Assembly (NCBI GenBank): GCA_937927195.1
Contig: CALBCY010000340.1
Coordinates: forward strand, 1 to 38,761
Origin: an uncultured Chitinophagales bacterium
GTDB taxonomy: Bacteria; Bacteroidota; Bacteroidia; Chitinophagales; UBA2359
Direction: 5' to 3'
Length of the DNA stretch: 38,761 bases
Position 1 is the first letter of the stretch; each line of letters opens with the position of its first letter. The position numbers and the translations under genes were made by a program. Under the pieces are notes generated by a model. That model was not told where the DNA came from and did not search any database. It saw only the letters and a program-made list of their open reading frames with translations. Of the stretch, positions 1 to 7,724 are shown piece by piece.

Positions 1-699
1 GTTGAGGGTATTGTATTTCATTTGAAAACCATGTCTAATTGCATCGGCGAGAACAATAATTTTATCGTCCTCATCTTCTCCTGTTTTGATTTCCACAGCA
101 TAATGATCTTCGCGATGGCCGGGGGTTGGAAACAATTTCACACCTTTAATAAATTCATCTTCATCCTGAACCAATAATAACCTACTGCCCAAAGAGCTGA
201 GCACTTCTGTCGCGAACTCAACTTTTGCAGCATTGCCCAAAGCCATCATTTCTTCTGGAAAAATTCTTACGAGAGCTTTGTGGGCATTCCCAATCAATTC
301 GTTTCGGGATTCTTCATTCACCCAAATTTTGTAAGCAGCATCGGGCATAACTACAGTAGACTTTGTAAAATGATGAATGCCGCCCATGTGGTCATTGTCA
401 CCGTGGGTGATGATCAAATAATCAATTTCCATCGGATCAATTCCGGCAATCTTCAATGCCTCCACCAATTGCCCCATTCCTTTTCCAGCATCTATTAATA
501 TTTTATTTCCATTAATTTCAGCATACAAATAATTGAAACCAATTTCAACATTGTCTTCTGTGGCTCCATGCTCGCTATGCGCCAACAAAGCAGCCAATTG
601 ATGTTCTTTAGGAAATTCATTTTTCAATGGATGGACTTTATTGGCCTCTTCCAATGAAACAAACTGAACATCCCCTTTCTGAAATTTATGTACCCTCAT
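1..699 (-). CDS. Metallo-beta-lactamase-fold hydrolase, C-terminus cut by window edge
   Basis: Read from the reverse complement: the frame is open from an ATG at 699 to base 1, giving 233 residues without a stop. Residues 98-107 read THGDNDHMGG, the metal-binding loop of the metallo-beta-lactamase fold. The usual HxHxDH motif has Asp instead of the second His here (H99, D101, D103, H104). Further support is ILIDAGKGMG near residue 68, which fits the strand before the first metal loop, a TPGHREDH stretch with the next metal-ligand His, and LADAIRH near the end, which fits the bridging Asp region. There is no signal peptide, so it is probably cytoplasmic. The substrate cannot be told; lactonase, glyoxalase-II-like or other hydrolase activities are all possible. 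The gene ahead of it on the same strand (TfoX-like) ends 85 bases upstream, so the two may be co-transcribed. Confidence 0.87.
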   Translation of the reverse strand, partial: MRVHKFQKGDVQFVSLEEANKVHPLKNEFPKEHQLAALLAHSEHGATEDNVEIGFNYLYAEINGNKILIDAGKGMGQLVEALKIAGIDPMEIDYLIITHGDNDHMGGIHHFTKSTVVMPDAAYKIWVNEESRNELIGNAHKALVRIFPEEMMALGNAAKVEFATEVLSSLGSRLLLVQDEDEFIKGVKLFPTPGHREDHYAVEIKTGEDEDDKIIVLADAIRHGFQMKYNTLN

Positions 700-741
700 C
701 TGATTTAAATTTTTAATGCTATTGGAATATTTTACTAAAAT

Positions 742-775
742 AAGCTAAAGGCTAAGGGCCAAAAGCCAAAGGTTA
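742..775. repeat. Low-complexity GCTAAAGG/GCCAAAGG spacer repeat
   Basis: Between the TfoX-like gene and the hydrolase gene the sequence cycles through close variants of an eight-base word (gctaaagg, gctaaggg, gccaaaag, gccaaagg). The part-complementary GGCT and AGCC words could form a weak hairpin. It has no coding potential and looks like a short intergenic repeat; its function is unknown. Confidence 0.5.
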
Positions 776-783
776 AAATCTTC

Positions 784-1137
784 CTAGGTCTTTTTCTTTT
801 TCTTTTTTGAAGCCTTTGCCAAGGGATTAAAATCCAAACAAAGCTGCACCCAATATTCCAAATCTTTGTCCATGTCAATTGCCTCCGGTTCCAAAAAGAC
901 GTATCCCTTCATAGAGCGTCCTGTAAAATTCATTTCTTTGCAGCCTTCCTTCTTCAACGCCTCCTCGTATTTTTCAGTTCCAATTCTGGCCATCAATTCA
1001 TTTTTCACGATCCCAACACACATTTTACCATCCACCATAAAACACAGACCGCCCATCATTTTTTTTTCTATGTATGCTACTTTTTTTTCGTCCAATACTT
1101 GAGCGATTCTTTCTCCCAATCTTTCGTCGTAAGCCAT
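784..1137 (-). CDS. TfoX/Sxy N-terminal-domain protein
   Basis: A 117-residue protein. The opening MAYDERLGERI, the central EKKMMGGLCFMVDGKMCVGI and the later FTGRSMKGYVFL match the TfoX N-terminal domain (PF04993 type). The domain fills residues 1 to about 105, and a Lys-rich tail (KKKKKK) follows. In gamma-proteobacteria this domain belongs to the competence regulator Sxy/TfoX, but stand-alone copies like this one are common in Bacteroidota and have no proven role. The C-terminal TfoX domain (PF04994 type) is absent, so a function in competence should not be assumed. The lysine tail could bind nucleic acid, which is only inference. The ATG at 1137 fits the family start exactly. The gene is followed by the hydrolase on the same strand. 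Confidence 0.88.
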   Translation of the reverse strand: MAYDERLGERIAQVLDEKKVAYIEKKMMGGLCFMVDGKMCVGIVKNELMARIGTEKYEEALKKEGCKEMNFTGRSMKGYVFLEPEAIDMDKDLEYWVQLCLDFNPLAKASKKKKKKT

Positions 1138-1206
1138 GCTATCAAATTATAATTTTCTTGAAATTTTATTCTGTCCTAAAGTATACTTTTTTGTTTTGAA
1201 AAATAA

Positions 1207-1749
1207 CTATTTGCATTTATATAAAAATCCAAACCGGCCCTTTCGCATTTTCATCTTGAATGCTTTACCAATATAATAAGGATCAATGGCATTTTTATTG
1301 CTTTGAAATACATAAGTGTTTTCATTATCTTGAACTGTCAAAACGTGTCTGGAGACCCTGCTTGAACTAATAGATATTTTATCAACAACTTTCCCATCAA
1401 CATTAACGGTTTCGCTCTGCCCCGTATTGAAGCTTATAATTAGAATTAATTTGACAAAAAACTTCCTGAAAAGAACATAAAAAAGTCCCAGAAGTAAAGT
1501 AACATTACCCAAGTCTTTTAGATACTTTAGCCAATTGTTTCCTCCCTTATTTATATTTTTGATTACATCGTAAACTATGATTAAACTGTACAAGGCAATC
1601 AGAATGAGATCGACAATAGTAATGGTACTGCATTGCTCATAAAAGTCAAAATTTACAGCCGGATATACAAACAAACAAATCACGAAACCTAGAAACATCA
1701 ATCCTAGAATTGTAATGAGCCGACACCCTTTTTTGCTTGTTAAATCCAT
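1207..1749 (-). CDS. Hypothetical inner-membrane protein with three membrane segments
   Basis: A 180-residue protein that I do not recognise. Hydrophobic stretches at about residues 10-32, 43-62 and 82-110 should span the membrane. The remaining C-terminal part (about 111-180) is polar, beta-like and Lys/Arg-rich, and ends in GRFGFLYKCK. It could be a small soluble domain on one face of the membrane. No catalytic motif is visible. The ATG at 1749 is directly preceded by spacer DNA, and the divergent dehydrogenase gene begins 131 bases away, so the two may share a control region. The coding assignment rests on frame length, membrane-protein composition and a convincing start; no family assignment is offered. 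Confidence 0.7.
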   Translation of the reverse strand: MDLTSKKGCRLITILGLMFLGFVICLFVYPAVNFDFYEQCSTITIVDLILIALYSLIIVYDVIKNINKGGNNWLKYLKDLGNVTLLLGLFYVLFRKFFVKLILIISFNTGQSETVNVDGKVVDKISISSSRVSRHVLTVQDNENTYVFQSNKNAIDPYYIGKAFKMKMRKGRFGFLYKCK

Positions 1750-1880
1750 AAGGCCTAGAAATGCATTTTATTTTCTTACAAATATTTTGCAAAATTAGTT
1801 TCAGTGAAATACTAAGAGATATAAATATTACTGCAAATTTATTACGGATTTTTATAATTTCACCCAAGAAAAAACTCAAC

Positions 1881-2561
1881 ATGAAAAAAGTAATTTTAGT
1901 AACAGGAGCCAACAGAGGAATTGGCAAAGAAATTTGCAAACAATTGGCCGTCTTGGATCACGATGTCATTCTCACTGCTCGCGATGAACGAAAAGCAAAA
2001 GAATCAGGTGAAGCCATTGGTTTGAATTGTAGTCCAGTCCAACTGGATGTTTCCGATGAGAGAAGTGTAAAAAAAGCCAGCCGATGGGTCCAAGAACATT
2101 ATGGACGATTGGATGTACTGATCAACAATGCAGGTATAATTGCCGAAAAATCCTTGGTTGAATCGGATATCGACGAGATTCAAAAAATTATGGACGTCAA
2201 TTTTTATGGCCCTATTAGAATGAACAAATATTTTCTACCCTTGCTTCGAGAAAGTGCTGAAGCCAGAATCATAAATATGTCCAGCGGTATGGGCGCTTAT
2301 TCAAATATGAAAACTGGTTATGCCGGTTATCGCTTGTCAAAGGCCGGAATGAATGCACAAACCATTTTGCTATCTAAAGAATTGGCAGATTCAAATATTT
2401 CGGTCAATGCCATGAGCCCAGGTTGGGTAAAAACAGATATGGGTGGTCAGGAAGCTCCAAGAACGGTAGAGCAAGGCGCAGACACAGCCGTTTGGTTGGC
2501 AACTGCTGATGGAATTCCAAGCGGTGGATTTTATAGAGATCGAGAGATTATTGAATGGTAG
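1881..2561 (+). CDS. Short-chain dehydrogenase/reductase (SDR)
   Basis: A 226-residue classical SDR oxidoreductase using NAD(P)H. Visible motifs are the dinucleotide-binding TGANRGIG (residues 8-15), LDV near 55-57, NNAG (82-85), the catalytic Ser in NMSSG (134/135), and the active-site pair Y150/K154 in YRLSK. SPGWVKTDMGG after the active site is the typical segment following the sixth strand. An Arg in TGANRG and in TARDER suggests NADP preference, as in carbonyl-reductase-like members. The open frame extends upstream to 1761, but those 40 codons are spacer-like. The ATG at 1881 (MKKVILVTG) fits the family and is chosen. The substrate is unknown. It stands alone, divergent from the unknown membrane protein. 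Confidence 0.92.
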   Translation: MKKVILVTGANRGIGKEICKQLAVLDHDVILTARDERKAKESGEAIGLNCSPVQLDVSDERSVKKASRWVQEHYGRLDVLINNAGIIAEKSLVESDIDEIQKIMDVNFYGPIRMNKYFLPLLRESAEARIINMSSGMGAYSNMKTGYAGYRLSKAGMNAQTILLSKELADSNISVNAMSPGWVKTDMGGQEAPRTVEQGADTAVWLATADGIPSGGFYRDREIIEW

Positions 2562-2902
2562 GGCTCGCTGCCGCTCGCCGGTTTTGGGTTGCAGCTGGAG
2601 CGCCAGCCGAGCCTTATGCTTTTGGAACGGTGATGAATCGACTTTCGAACCATTGGCTTCGCGTTTTTGTATTTTCGTGTTAAATCCACATACCACCAGA
2701 TTCAAACACCACGCAGTCCTACACTTTTGAGACAGCGATAAATCGCCTTTGGGCTTAGGTTCTTGGTTTTAAGCCCTAAACTGACTTTCAAACCATTGGC
2801 TTTGCGTCTTTGGGTCTTCGTGTTAAATCCACATTACACTCGATTCAATGATTAAACTAATCATAAAATGCTAACTTTGCAGTTCAGAAAATAAAAAAGA
2901 TT
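2562..2902. repeat. Intergenic spacer with a 66-base direct repeat and GC-rich lead-in
   Basis: There is no gene here. Directly after the SDR stop comes about 80 bases much richer in G and C than the surroundings (CTCGCTGCCGCTCGCC and following). Two imperfect direct copies of 66 bases follow at 2640-2705 and 2784-2849. Each begins GACTTTC(G/A)AACCATTGGCTT, contains TTCGTGTTAAATCCACAT and ends GATTCAA. The copies lie 144 bases apart, and each is preceded by a GATGAATCG/GATAAATCG-like word. The arrangement looks like a duplicated interspersed intergenic element. No terminal inverted repeats or reading frame mark it as a transposon. Confidence 0.7.
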
Positions 2903-4060
2903 TTGAATAAGTTTGAGATAATAGCCAAGACCATGTATGGCTTTGAAGAAATTTTAGTTGAAGAGCTAAAAGCCATCGGAGCCGAAGATATTCAGTTATT
3001 GACCCGTGCGGTTCGGTACAGAGGAGACAAGGAAGTATTGTACAAAAGTAATTTGCTCCTTAGGACTGCTCTAAGAGTATTGAAACCAATCAATACATTC
3101 CGAGCATTTCGTGAAAAGCAATTGTACGATGGTATTTATGCAATGAACTGGGATGACCTACTCAGTGTCGACAAAACATTTGCGATTGATGCGACTTGCA
3201 GTGGTGAAATTTTTACACATTCAAAATACATCGCTCTTAAAACCAAGGATGCGATTGTAGATCAGTTTAGGGAAAAATATTCGGTTCGGCCGTCCATTGA
3301 TACTGAAAATCCAGATTTAAAAATTTCCATTCACATCCAAGATACTCAAGTATCTGTTGCGCTTGATAGTTCTGGTGAAAGCTTGGGCCGTCGAGGATAT
3401 CGCAAGGTACAAACAGTTGCTCCTATGAGTGAAGTGCTCGCAGCAGGTGTTATTTTATTAAGCGGGTGGGATAAAAAATCAAATTTCTTTGATCCAATGT
3501 GTGGTTCGGGCACTTTATCCATTGAAGCAGCTTTGATGGGTAAAAACATTGCTCCTGGTTCTTTCAGAAATTTTGCATTCGAAAAATGGACTGACTTTGA
3601 TGCCAATCTTTGGGAAAGTCTAAAAGCAGATGCCAAAGACAAAGAACGTAGATTTGAAGGAAAAATATTCACCTCTGACATCGATACTGTGGCTTTAGAT
3701 ATTTCCATTCAAAATGCAAAAACTGCAGGAATTTTTGATCAACTAGAGTTTGATAAAATGAATTTTCTTGATTCGGAATTAGACGAAGAACCAGGCACTT
3801 TATTTTTCAATCCGCCATATGGAGAAAGACTGGAAGATCCCGATGATATAATTCCTTTTTACAAAGAAATGGGAACCCACTTAAAACATAAATACAATGG
3901 TTGTGATGCCTGGATTATTTCAGGAAATATTTATGCCTTAAAATTCATAGGCTTAAAAGCTTCACGCAAGATCAAACTATTCAATGGACCGATAGAATGT
4001 CGGCTACAAAAGTTTGAATTGTATCGAGGAAGTAAAAAAGCTGCGAAACAAGAGGAGTAG
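2903..4060 (+). CDS. THUMP-domain class I SAM-dependent RNA methyltransferase (RlmL N-half type)
   Basis: A 385-residue protein. The N-terminal part (to about 155) fits a ferredoxin-like plus THUMP RNA-binding module, followed by GRRGYRK. The C-terminal Rossmann methyltransferase carries DPMCGSGT (197-204) for S-adenosylmethionine and NPPYGERL (303-310), the N6/N2-amino methyltransferase motif IV. This layout matches the RlmL half of E. coli RlmKL, which makes m2G in 23S rRNA. The RlmK half is absent, as is usual outside gamma-proteobacteria. A structural RNA target is likely, but the site is not proven. The frame starts with TTG at 2903, giving MNKFEIIAKT, which aligns with family starts. 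The next ATG (residue 11) would remove the first strand, so TTG is preferred. Confidence 0.92.
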   Translation: MNKFEIIAKTMYGFEEILVEELKAIGAEDIQLLTRAVRYRGDKEVLYKSNLLLRTALRVLKPINTFRAFREKQLYDGIYAMNWDDLLSVDKTFAIDATCSGEIFTHSKYIALKTKDAIVDQFREKYSVRPSIDTENPDLKISIHIQDTQVSVALDSSGESLGRRGYRKVQTVAPMSEVLAAGVILLSGWDKKSNFFDPMCGSGTLSIEAALMGKNIAPGSFRNFAFEKWTDFDANLWESLKADAKDKERRFEGKIFTSDIDTVALDISIQNAKTAGIFDQLEFDKMNFLDSELDEEPGTLFFNPPYGERLEDPDDIIPFYKEMGTHLKHKYNGCDAWIISGNIYALKFIGLKASRKIKLFNGPIECRLQKFELYRGSKKAAKQEE

Positions 4061-4200
4061 TTGGAACCGCATCGGCAGACAGAAAAAGTGCCTGCGGCCG
4101 TTTCTTGCTTTTGGTACACGGACGGGCGAGCCGCTTGTTCGCAGGCAGCGGCGCTTTGCGCGCTCCTTGCTTTTGGTACAGCGGAAAGCGTCCCTGTATA
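4061..4200. repeat. GC-rich intergenic element with direct and inverted repeats
   Basis: Immediately after the methyltransferase stop the base composition becomes GC-rich. The 15-mer CTTGCTTTTGGTACA occurs at 4104-4118 and 4166-4180, 62 bases apart. TGCCTGCG at 4089-4096 is perfectly inverted as CGCAGGCA at 4140-4147, and GCGC-TTT-GCGC sits at 4151-4161. A related word (TGCTTTTGGAACGG) occurs in the spacer after the SDR gene, so the two spacers may carry members of one repeat family. The inverted arms could fold and help end transcription between the convergent methyltransferase and response-regulator genes. It is not coding. Confidence 0.6.
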
Positions 4201-4232
4201 AAATCAACAAAGCAGACGAATCACATTCCACC

Positions 4233-4275
4233 CAAATCAATAATCAATAAATTTATCAATCAACAATTCTAATCT
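4233..4275 (-). repeat. AT-rich interspersed repeat, copy 1
   Basis: About 43 bases just behind the stop of the minus-strand response regulator. Read on the minus strand it is AGATTAGAATTGTTGATTGA, then TTATTGATTATTGATTTGG. A near copy lies at 25155-25206 on the plus strand, again just behind a stop codon and in the same orientation relative to the upstream gene. It may be a repeated 3'-end element or low-complexity DNA. Confidence 0.55.
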
Positions 4276-4288
4276 TAAACTTAACTTC

Positions 4289-5047
4289 TCAGGCTTCCAG
4301 CCAGGCTTTAAATTTACTAGCTTTCTCCTTGCTAACAACCAGATCAAATGGCAGAGCGGGCTTTAATGAAACTTTCAGTTTGGAATCAGAGAAGCGGACA
4401 ATCTTATCGATGGATTGAAAAGAGGCAATGGCTTTGCGATTAAGTCGAAAGAATTCTTTGGGATTTAAAAGCTCAGCTACAGCATCAAGAGAATAGTTTA
4501 TTGAAAAGCGTTCACCTTTGAGTGTTTGTAAAATGCAAATTTCATCCACATAAAACGAAGCTATTTCTTGGCTAGGAATGCTAAGCAATTGTTCACCTGA
4601 TTTTACCAAAAACCGTTCTTTAAATTTGGGGGAAGTGTTAAATTGCTCCATCATCAGCTTAATATCCGACAACTGATTTCCATTGTCATTTTTTGTTCGG
4701 TAAAATTTATCGATGCCCTTTTGCAGTTTTGCTTTTGAAATGGGCTTTAATAGATAGTCGATACTGTAATATTCGAAAGCTTCTAATGCATATTGGTCAT
4801 AAGCTGTCGTAAAAATTATGGGACAATCAATGGCTTGGCTTTTTAAAATTTCGAAACTATTCCCATCGCTCAGTTGAATATCAAGAAATATCAAATCTGG
4901 CAGCTCATTTTGATTGAACCAATCAATAGAGTCTTCGACACTTTGCAACCAAGCTATTACTTCAATCTCAGAATCAATTTTACCCAAGAACCGAAGCAGA
5001 TTTTCATAAGCTGGTTTCTCATCTTCAATTATTAATACTTTAATCAT
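4289..5047 (-). CDS. LytTR-family response regulator
   Basis: A 252-residue two-component regulator. The receiver domain (about 1-120) has the acidic pocket E8/D9, the phosphoacceptor D56 in FLDIQLSDG, T80/T81 in FTTAYDQYA and K101 in YLLKP. A LytTR DNA-binding domain covers about 150-250, with FLVKSGEQLL at its start and FFRLNRKAIAS in the middle, typical of AlgR/AgrA/LytR regulators that bind promoter direct repeats. Its start overlaps the kinase gene by 8 bases (5040-5047), so it is translationally coupled to the kinase and is its cognate regulator. The target genes are unknown. It closely resembles the regulator at 35046-35804, which has the same length and the same positions for D56 and K101. 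Confidence 0.95.
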   Translation of the reverse strand: MIKVLIIEDEKPAYENLLRFLGKIDSEIEVIAWLQSVEDSIDWFNQNELPDLIFLDIQLSDGNSFEILKSQAIDCPIIFTTAYDQYALEAFEYYSIDYLLKPISKAKLQKGIDKFYRTKNDNGNQLSDIKLMMEQFNTSPKFKERFLVKSGEQLLSIPSQEIASFYVDEICILQTLKGERFSINYSLDAVAELLNPKEFFRLNRKAIASFQSIDKIVRFSDSKLKVSLKPALPFDLVVSKEKASKFKAWLEA

Positions 5048-6068
5048 ATTGTTTTATACTAAGCAATGGAATTTTGACTTTGAAAACATCCTTATCTTTG
5101 TAAACTTCAATTTCCTGGTTGGACAATATCGAATACCTCGATCTCAAATTCTCAAGTCCTATATTATTAGAAGGATAACTCGCTTTTCTTTCCTGTAAAT
5201 TGTTTTCTATTACTAAAAATTTGCCTTCCTTGTAAACCTTACAATGCAGCGGATAACTGTCATCGATCCGATTATGTTTCACCGCATTTTCCAACAACAT
5301 CTGAATACTAAATGGCGGAAGAAATTTACTCTTTATTTCTGTTTCATCAATTTTATACTCACAGTTATAGTTTTCCCCGAATCGTTGTTTCATCAAATAA
5401 TTGAATTTTTCTGAAGACGAAATTTCATCTTCTAATAAAACTACCTCATTTTGAGAAGTCTTTAACAAATTTCGATACAGATCGGAAAGCTCAATCAAAA
5501 AATTTTGAGCTGCCTCATTTTTATCGTCAATCAAAGATTGCAAGGTATTGAGATTATTGAAAAGAAAATGTGGATTGACTTGTGATTGTAAAGCATGCAA
5601 TTGGGCTTTTGAATTTTCCTTTTCCAAATTAGCAGCTTTTAAACTCGCTGCCCTCCATTGACTTTGAAAGTTTAAATAGTATTGGATTGCAACCAAAACA
5701 ATACCGATCAAAATTCCTTTTGATATACTAACAATGATGTGAACAATACTAATTGAATCGTTCTGTGGTGTTGTAACAATCAAATACTGTTTATGTGCAA
5801 TATAGGTGAGCAGAAAAAAAAGAGCAGAGCCAAAAACAAGAACAAAGAAAAACCAAATTGTCAATGGTTTAGCCTTCTTCTTTCGACGGCTAATAAACCA
5901 CGAGACAAAAGCCCAAATTAACAAGTAGATAATAGTATGGAATAAAATTACCAACCAGGAAAAATTTTCTCTTCCAGTAAAAATGCTTGAAAAGAAAGTA
6001 TTGGCATAGATTACCCAAACCAAAAACACTGGAATCAACCATGCCAAATATTTACCATACTTACTCAT
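5040..6068 (-). CDS. LytS-type sensor histidine kinase (His_kinase family)
   Basis: A 342-residue membrane kinase. Four hydrophobic segments at about 7-28, 38-59, 70-91 and 106-132 form a membrane sensor with almost no outer domain, so the signal is probably sensed in or at the membrane. A short helix (about 138-160) leads to the phosphoacceptor H167 in QSQVNPHFLFNNLNTL, which defines the PF06580 class. The ATPase part has the N-box LLENAVKHN (N261) and the G-box NIGLENLRSRY (303-312). It phosphorylates the LytTR regulator encoded immediately downstream and overlapping by 8 bases. The DUF5694-like gene upstream on the same strand ends 141 bases away and could be in the same transcript. The ligand is unknown. 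Confidence 0.95.
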   Translation of the reverse strand: MSKYGKYLAWLIPVFLVWVIYANTFFSSIFTGRENFSWLVILFHTIIYLLIWAFVSWFISRRKKKAKPLTIWFFFVLVFGSALFFLLTYIAHKQYLIVTTPQNDSISIVHIIVSISKGILIGIVLVAIQYYLNFQSQWRAASLKAANLEKENSKAQLHALQSQVNPHFLFNNLNTLQSLIDDKNEAAQNFLIELSDLYRNLLKTSQNEVVLLEDEISSSEKFNYLMKQRFGENYNCEYKIDETEIKSKFLPPFSIQMLLENAVKHNRIDDSYPLHCKVYKEGKFLVIENNLQERKASYPSNNIGLENLRSRYSILSNQEIEVYKDKDVFKVKIPLLSIKQYD

Positions 6069-6209
6069 ATTTTAGATGTTAGATTTAAGAATTCCTTGTT
6101 TGGTTAAAATAGTGAAATATTTTTCAAATAAAACACATTGAAATTTTAATCAATAATCGCATGTTTGTTCTATTAAAATAAATGGTTTCATTTAATTTAA
6201 AAGTGAAAT

Positions 6210-7100
6210 TTACAAATAATCAAGTGCATCTACCACTTCAAAGCGCGGATTGTCTCTAAACAATTGCTGAAGTATTTTGATGTGCCCTTGGCCATAGTAA
6301 ACCATTATTTGCTTGTCGCCACTTTCTATTTGATTGAGAATATTGGAATAAATTTTTATGTTCCGCTTGTACCATTCTGCAGTCAATTCTGCACCAATGT
6401 ATTCTTCATCAATTTTCACGTAACTGGTTTCGGTTTCTTCATCATAATAATAAGACTCTTTTCCATCTTGTTTTCCTGAAATGACCCTTGGAGCTATAGA
6501 AACATAATAATTATGATTCTCCATCAATGACTTTTCAGTATTCAATTCTCGAATGATTTCTTTCATTGAATTGTTTTGAATCAGTTTATTGTAAGCTTCT
6601 ATTTTTCCCTTCATCCGCTCATTAAACTCCATTACAAATTCCATATTCCACTTTTCAGCAGATTCATTGACATCAGAACCCAACCAAAGCCCTGAAGCAT
6701 CTGAACAATACACCTTTGGATGATTCAGTTCTTTTGCCATTTTAAAACCAACTTGATAGGTTTCATTTCTACCATTTTTCAAATCTTCAAAATGGACTTT
6801 CCCATTTAAAAACGCTTGATACAAAGAGTCATAGAAAGACTGATAAACTGGACGACTTTCAACAAAAATTTTATTCGGATTAAATCTTAAAAGGCTTTCA
6901 TTTAAATCATCAATTTCCTTTTGTCTTTGGTCCGAAAAAACATCGTCTACTTCGGCGTTGTGTTCGTCCATTCCTGGATTATTAAAATGGAACGTTCCTA
7001 CTAACAATACTTTGATCTTTTCACCAGAAGTTTGACTTTGGGCTAAAATCGAAAGGCTAGCAATTAGACAAATCACGAAACGAAAAAAATACTTACTCAT
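6210..7100 (-). CDS. Secreted DUF5694-like protein
   Basis: A 296-residue protein with an N-terminal signal peptide (about 1-23, Lys-Tyr start then FFRFVICLIASLSILAQ). The mature part begins with KIKVLLVGTFHFNNPGMD, typical of DUF5694 proteins, which are remotely related to the TraB/GumN/EreA fold built around a GTFHF/GxxHx motif. Other visible landmarks are NKIFVESRP, where a Glu follows a strand, and YYGQGHIKILQQLF near the end, the matching second glycine-histidine motif. Those conserved Glu and His residues suggest a metal-dependent or hydrolytic site, but no activity is established for the family. It probably acts in the periplasm. It lies upstream of the LytS/LytTR pair on the same strand and diverges from the giant surface-protein gene. 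Confidence 0.82.
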   Translation of the reverse strand: MSKYFFRFVICLIASLSILAQSQTSGEKIKVLLVGTFHFNNPGMDEHNAEVDDVFSDQRQKEIDDLNESLLRFNPNKIFVESRPVYQSFYDSLYQAFLNGKVHFEDLKNGRNETYQVGFKMAKELNHPKVYCSDASGLWLGSDVNESAEKWNMEFVMEFNERMKGKIEAYNKLIQNNSMKEIIRELNTEKSLMENHNYYVSIAPRVISGKQDGKESYYYDEETETSYVKIDEEYIGAELTAEWYKRNIKIYSNILNQIESGDKQIMVYYGQGHIKILQQLFRDNPRFEVVDALDYL

Positions 7101-7724
7101 TATTCTTTATTTTAAATTATTAATATTTTCAATTTCGTCTATAATTTGGGGGAATAAAACCAAAATGGGCTTAAACGGCAAAATTGCTCCTTAAAACAGA
7201 TTTTTCATGGATCAAACCTTTCAAATAATATTTTTTCTTAAAGAATAAGCTCAAAAAAACCAATAAGTAATTGCAATTCCACCAAGCCTGGTATATAAAT
7301 CTAAAGCAATTGAAGAATGGGACAACAATGTTCAATAAAAGTTTTTTTTATGCAACGAAACATGTAAGTCTTATTAGCGTAAATTCTAATATACTTCTTC
7401 TATGATATGTAACTATTAATTACAAAAACATATAGAAATATAATCAGCAGCCAACCTACTAATTCTCAAACATTACATTTCTTTCAAGGAATCATGAGTC
7501 CCCCCTCTACATTCAATGTTATTCCATTGATCTTGATTCTGTCAATCAGCATTTTTTGACTTTGAAAAACACTTTTTCAAAGGTCCTAAACTAATTATAC
7601 CAATTTACATTCATTTCAATACTAGGTTAAATATTTAGCCATAGCTGAAATACTATGTTCCAAACTGTCCATCAATTTTATTGATAAGCATTTTACCAGA
7701 ATAGAAATAATAAAATTTATTCAA
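7101..7724. other. Divergent intergenic region, no gene
   Basis: This 624-base AT-rich region separates the DUF5694-like gene (minus) from the giant surface protein (plus) and should hold both promoters. I see no open frame with a plausible product and no RNA gene. A clear Bacteroidota-type promoter (TTG and TAnnTTTG) could not be assigned for the giant gene. The only distinct site is the short palindrome listed separately. Confidence 0.6.
7671..7685. promoter_or_regulatory. Palindrome upstream of the giant surface-protein gene
   Basis: ATCAATTTTATTGAT is a perfect inverted repeat with six-base arms and a TTT centre, ending 39 bases before the ATG at 7725. It could be an operator or an mRNA leader hairpin for the large gene. 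AT-rich palindromes of this size can arise by chance, so confidence is low. Confidence 0.25.

Noticed and set aside
280..498. 72-residue plus-strand open frame
   Set aside because: It lies inside the hydrolase gene on the opposite strand, which has clear family motifs.
784..1137. TfoX-like gene as evidence of natural competence
   Set aside because: Only the N-terminal domain is present and no other competence gene is in the window.
1761..1880. Upstream extension of the dehydrogenase frame
   Set aside because: The 40 codons precede the family start MKKVILVTG and are AT-rich spacer.
4014..4250. Overlapping small frames in the GC-rich spacer
   Set aside because: They arise from the absence of stop codons in GC-rich repeats; both strands are equally open and no motif is seen.
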